From contig NC_088317.1 in the NCBI RefSeq assembly GCF_910592395.1, positions 6,016,001 to 6,080,000 on the forward strand: a stretch of 64,000 nt of DNA, read 5' to 3'. Shown here one piece after another: positions 59,430 to 64,000 of the stretch. The position numbers and the translations under genes are program-made. A model generated the notes under the pieces. The model was given only the letters and a program-made list of their open reading frames with translations, made no database searches and was not told where the DNA came from. The stretch is from Lineus longissimus. Taxonomy: Eukaryota > Nemertea > Pilidiophora > Heteronemertea > Lineidae. Each line of letters opens with the position of its first letter. Position 1 is the stretch's first letter.

Positions 59430-62400
59430 ATAGCACATAAGGATCATTAAAAAAAATGGACCCCAAAAAATTACGCCTCCTGGTGGCCGCCATCTTGAAT
59501 TCCAAAATGGCCGCCAAAAATTACCTAGTTTTGTCCATATCTCCGCCATGTTTTTGACATTCCTCTGTGTCTCTAACACTATAAGTGTCAGAAACAAAAT
59601 TCTAACGCTTACTGCGTCTACAGAGTATATGTAAGTCATTAAATAATAGACCCCGAAAATACGCCCCCTAGTGGCCGCCATCTTGAATTCCAAGATGGCC
59701 GCCAAAATAATCTAGTGTCGTCCATATCTCCCGTTCTAAAGCACTTAGGATGGAAAAACGAGCGCCTCAACCCATGTTTTCAATATCAAGGAACATTTTG
59801 GAAGCATCAGAAATTCGGTCAGATGGCGGTCATCTTGGATTTCAAGGTGGCCACTATATTTTAAATCTGTGTGAATGCAATTACATCAGTCACCATTGCA
59901 TAAAATTGATCACCTTTTTAAAAGGAAAGCATATCACACCGGTCCCTACGAATGTCCATATAAGGGTCTGTGTCAATGTCTTAATGATTGATATTTTCAA
60001 AACAGAATGTCCATAATGTCTCAAAATGTTAATGATTGATATTTTCAAAACAGAATGTCAATGTAAGTGTCTATGTCTATGTCTTAAAATGTTAATGATT
60101 GATATTTTCAAAACATAACATCCCTAAATCGCTAGACCTTATAGCAACTGCCACTACACTTGCAGAGTGCAGTACAACCACCGCCAAAGTTCTTCTTGAA
60201 GCATTTGCAGTTTCCTTTGCATGACTTGGTGCATTTACAGGAGATGAGTTCGTGACATGCCTCTTCAGCTGCAGGTAATGTTGTCCACTTCGGCTTGTAA
60301 CCACTCTGAGATGGTTTCCAACCCCAGTCAGTTGGTGTCGGTACCAATGGGCTCTTTTCCAAGGACTGGCCCAAAACATGTCCTGCCTGGTAGGTGGCTC
60401 TACTGACGTGCTGTACAAGGGCGGCCCTCGTTGGTGGTATGTTGTCGATGTTTCTCGACATTTTCGAGAACAATGTCATCCTAGCTGAATTCACAGACAC
60501 CTCGTCACTTGTCCTGCAGTACAGCAACACTGTAAACCGTTCCAGTTGCTGGATCACATCCTCAGGCGGGTTGGGTGTTGGCGACGAGAGGCGTACGAAA
60601 GTCTCTGTGATTTCAGGCCACGCAAGCCACGTGTTCCATGCGGACTTCTTACCATAGTTGGCAAAGTACGATGTGTTGTCCGAGCCCGTGAAGGCATGAA
60701 AAAACAGCAATCCGTGTGCAACCTGAGGGCCTACTGCACTTGCAATCTCATGGACAGGAATATAACGAAAATCCTTGCCCGTCCCAAAAGCTATCCACAG
60801 TTGTTCAAGATTTGCAAAGTTCTGAAAGTTAGCAACAGCTAATACAACAACATCTGTATCCACTGTTCTAATCATCACTGTTTTGAAGCCGGAATTCATT
60901 GCATCTTTGACATGAAGGAAGATTCTTGTGTCCGCCTCCTCATGGGAACATGGCTGTAGTCCGTCCGTATTCTGATCCATAACTGAGGTAACAACAGCCT
61001 CGCTCAAGGTGGAGATGATGATTGTGTCTCCAGTGTCTTCAGAAGCCAACTGCTTTCCCAGAAACTGGAAGAGTTCCTCTTTATTTTCATCATTGCGCAA
61101 GAAGTTTTTCCAATGTCCTGGAAGCTTGACATTACAAGACACTCGTCTGCGTGCTCCGGTTCCTCTATTTTCTCGGGTTGAAAGTTTCAGACTGTCTTTC
61201 AGGTAAATGTCCCAAACAAGATTAACTCGACTCGTCTTCTCTAGCTGTGCTGACACATGTGGAATGAAAACATCCTTGGCATATTCCCCGAATGTCCTAG
61301 ATTCCCCAACCGGCAGAAGATGTACTACAGCTGCGCCATCAAGAACTTTTACCTCAACAGATGGGGTGTTGGAGACGGCTGAATCGATCTTGGACTCTAG
61401 GCATCCCACAAGATCAGACTTTTTCCCCTGTCGAAGTTTTCCGGACGAAGACAGCGATGGTGGGTACTGCTGATTCTCGTGCTTGAAAAACTCCTGAAGG
61501 TCACCTTCTCGTGATTGACTGGCGATGTGTAAACGCGAGAATAAGGAGCAGTCACTCTTCAGTTCGGTTAGCTTTTTCTTGTCCTTTGATGGGGCCTTCT
61601 TGTTAGGCCTGCTGAACAGCGGGAGCGCATTTCTTGGTATTGTGGCACTTATTGCTTTGTCGTTTTTTAACAATCTTTCATTGATGAAGGATGAATACTG
61701 TTCGTTCCCGAGTTGGCGTATCCCTTCATGCTACTGACAACACTCGTCGGCATTATTTCTTGAGTATCGATGGTGAGAAGGTCATTGCTACGATCAAGAA
61801 ACGGATTCCCAAATTCCTCCATGGTAGTGACGAAGGCACGTACGTCCTCGGAGAAGGTCCTCTGTCTGCTGTCGCTCTGCTCATGATGTTTGCCATGGTC
61901 GCTGTCGAGGTGTGGGTCAATACTGTCTTCGTACTCTGCAATGATTGCGGACAACTGTGGTCCTGCCACCATCCAGCGTCGTAGGGCTCCAGGGTTCTCG
62001 GTTAACCCGATAGCTCCTCCATCTCCCTTGACCAGCGCATTCATCTGCTCATGCGCTTGGTCGAGTCCGATTGCAGAGAATGAATTTCCAGTCTTATTTG
62101 AGGTAAACGCACCACCCATGAAATGTTCATAAACCTCAGGACATCTCTGACGGAGGTTAGTCATGTCCCTTATGTGCACAGGAATCCACCGAGCATAGTG
62201 CACATGGTCCAAAGCAAAGAACCATGGAGCAAGTTGAGCCAAAGACTCAACATACAAATCGAAGTCGGATGTGCGGTGGGCTCGAACGAAAGCCAGGAGA
62301 TTTAACTCTAGTTCAAAAACTATGCTCCAGAATTGAAACATGGGATGGGAAAGATACATCTTTTCGCACCATGCAGTGAAGGCCGAATCAGAGAACGTAT

Positions 62401-64000
62401 CACTATCAGCTGAAGTTTCTTCTTCCATCTCAAACGCTTGTCTCTGAAGACAATACAGCGATGCAGCAGTGATTTGATGAGCCCTCCGTGTCTTCGTTAT
62501 ATGCGAGGCACGAATGAAACTGTCTGCCGTTCCTTGGTTGGCAACGTTTGCCTGGGCGATAGCATTTGCCCAGCCACTCCCCTCGATCAAATCTCCGATC
62601 ACCTTTAGCGCTGCCATTTCGATGTGGAGAGGACCCAGCATCATGACGTACTTGTTTTCGCCGAACAACCGTGGTGACCGCCACTGGATCTGCTTTCCGA
62701 TGGCGTACAGTGGCTGGTCCATGGTGAGAACAGGGGTTTGTCCCAGATTGAGATGCTCCGTTGCTGCCTTATTTGTTTTCATGCAATGGGTTATCATGGC
62801 GAATGAATGCGATACATCTCGAAACAATGGCATCAAAGCAACGGCTGTTGGTAGATTGTTACTAGGATCCTGCATGGATGCGTGATAAGCCGCCCATGAC
62901 ATATCTTCGACGTCTTCCAGTTCCTCCGTCACCAGTAACATTTGCTTCTTCAGCCAGTCATACTCTTTCTTGCGGTCCTCAGTAACTTTGTTAGTTTCTG
63001 GTCTCACAGGCCCTTCGATCATTGGAGCTACAATTTCCTTAGGCATGGGGATAGCAGGCAGAATGTTTGTGTACGATAAGGGGAGAGGAGGAATCTGTTT
63101 GTCCATGTGTGTTTGCTCTAAAACGATTCTGTCTCTAACAGTTCCTCGATTGTCTTCGGTTGGATGCTGGCACAGGGAATGTGCTGTTCCATGAAAAGAG
63201 CCGGCTGCAGTTATTGCGCTTGGATTGTGATCAATGTTGTCAACCTGATCAGTTGTAAAAAGACCACCTTTCAGCTGAGGGGGACACAGGGTACCATCAC
63301 TTTCAAAGCGCTTGATGATTCCTTGGGCGACTACAGACGAAATCCTCAACACTCGGTCATACGATATCGATAATCCATGCCTGTGAAGGCAGTCCACAAG
63401 CTCCCGCTTCCTTGTCTTCGCGTTGATCTTCAAGCCTAGGTAGACAGGAATAGGAACCACCCTTTCACTACTGTGCCGCACAACTGCCTGTCGTGGTTTA
63501 TTCGACGCCTTGATACTATTGAACGTGAGAAGTTCAGAAATGGTGCGAGCTGCTTGTGTTGACGATTCTTCCTTGCGCGACTGAGACTTTATACTTGGAC
63601 CATCAAGAATCATATTAATGAGTGCAAGCAATGTGTCTGGGACGGTTTGTTCTGGGTTTTTTTTCACAAAGCGAGCCGTTGAATGAGTGACCATAACTGA
63701 AAATCTGCTTTCGAATGATAGTAGCAGCCCTAGCTAGTTGCAAGGCTTCAGAGTCTCCATCTGAACAGGCCTTCAATATTGCATCACCAACCGCAGTATC
63801 ATAAGTCAGGAGTACATCCCGTCCTTGGTTTACAGCCTTCAGATATGGACAGTGCAATAGCAAACGTTCCTTCAAGCGCGTTGAATTGACCTTATCGCTG
63901 TCCTCTGAACTCAGCTCTGTAAGACGTTCACTATAGACAGAGACTAGATCAGCAAGACGGAAAACTGGCACGGGGGTCTCGATCAGCCGCATTTCATCTA
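59430..64000 (-). mobile_element. CXC/PIN-family element 2, partial (runs off the window)
   Basis: A second unit of the same family, on the minus strand. Its 3' side (about 59,460-59,855) holds repeated blocks with GTGGCCGCCATCTTG and AAGATGGCCGCC, like the end region of element 1, and a short tandem repeat of 40-50 bp near 59,990-60,120. The left boundary is not certain and the right end is outside the window, so TIRs and a duplication cannot be tested here. Confidence 0.5.
60132..63992 (-). pseudogene. Element 2 protein: homologue of the element 1 protein
   Basis: Three minus-strand segments (63,992-63,615, 63,694-61,667 and 61,673-60,132) form one coding region with two frame changes (near 63,670 and 61,710). 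Order and motifs match element 1: DQVDNIDHN (about 63,240), MDQPLYA (about 62,720) and DQAHEQMN (about 62,050) for the core; then EEADTRIF (about 60,930), TVDTDVVVLA (about 60,850) and TGSDNTS (about 60,685) for the nuclease-like region; and a C-terminal CXC cluster (CKCTKSCKGNCKC, CKCSGSC). The sequence is much diverged from element 1 even though the motif spacing is kept, so the two represent different subfamilies. The N-terminus lies beyond the window. Confidence 0.65.

Overview
This is a stretch of animal nuclear genome, most likely from a marine invertebrate. The evidence is short exons with GT-AG introns, domains typical of secreted animal proteins (VWD, C8, TIL, EGF-like, fibronectin type II), and metazoan transposable elements. 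I cannot name the species from sequence alone. The window is one large minus-strand host gene that has been invaded by several elements, next to a stack of nested transposons.

Left part (1-12,236): a Myb/SANT-like gene on the minus strand has two recognisable exons (11,491-11,967, and the second exon now in two pieces). Its position beside a Harbinger-like terminal sequence at about 12,100-12,236 suggests it is the accessory gene of a Harbinger/PIF element whose transposase would lie left of the window. A Pao/BEL LTR retrotransposon (712-11,057, target duplication CGCCG) sits inside exon 2. Its pol frame is open except for one in-frame TAG. Its 3' LTR is itself split by a 2.2-kb insertion (8,617-10,773).

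Host gene (14,629-59,252 and probably beyond, minus strand): at least 24 exons encode, from N to C, a Cys mini-module, VWD-C8-TIL, an EGF-like domain, an array of fourteen 45-54-bp mini-exons each coding a C-x(5-7)-W-x(5-7)-C module, then three fibronectin type II domains and a stop codon. The mini-exons fall into a five-exon higher-order repeat. A secreted or extracellular-matrix role is an inference from the domains.

Polinton/Maverick (22,170-45,471, plus strand coordinates): a complete but decayed 23.3-kb element with about 430-bp terminal inverted repeats starting AG and a perfect 6-bp target duplication TTCTTA. It lies in the intron between mini-exon blocks 1 and 2. It carries remnants of a packaging ATPase, major capsid protein, penton, protein-primed PolB, DDE integrase with chromodomain, several uncharacterised structural-type genes (two are tandem paralogues), and an unusual deoxynucleoside kinase joined to an HNH nuclease module. 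Frameshifts, stops, two MITE insertions and a motif-C substitution in PolB show that it is dead.

Right part (51,841-64,000): two members of a large-protein family with a transposase-like core, a FEN1/PIN-like nuclease region and a C-terminal CXC cysteine cluster. The first (51,841-57,787) has about 420-bp terminal inverted repeats and a 3-bp duplication GTA, and lies in the intron that splits the VWD domain. The second (minus strand, to the window end) lies upstream of the last visible host exon. I consider this family the best candidate for an undescribed mobile system in the window.
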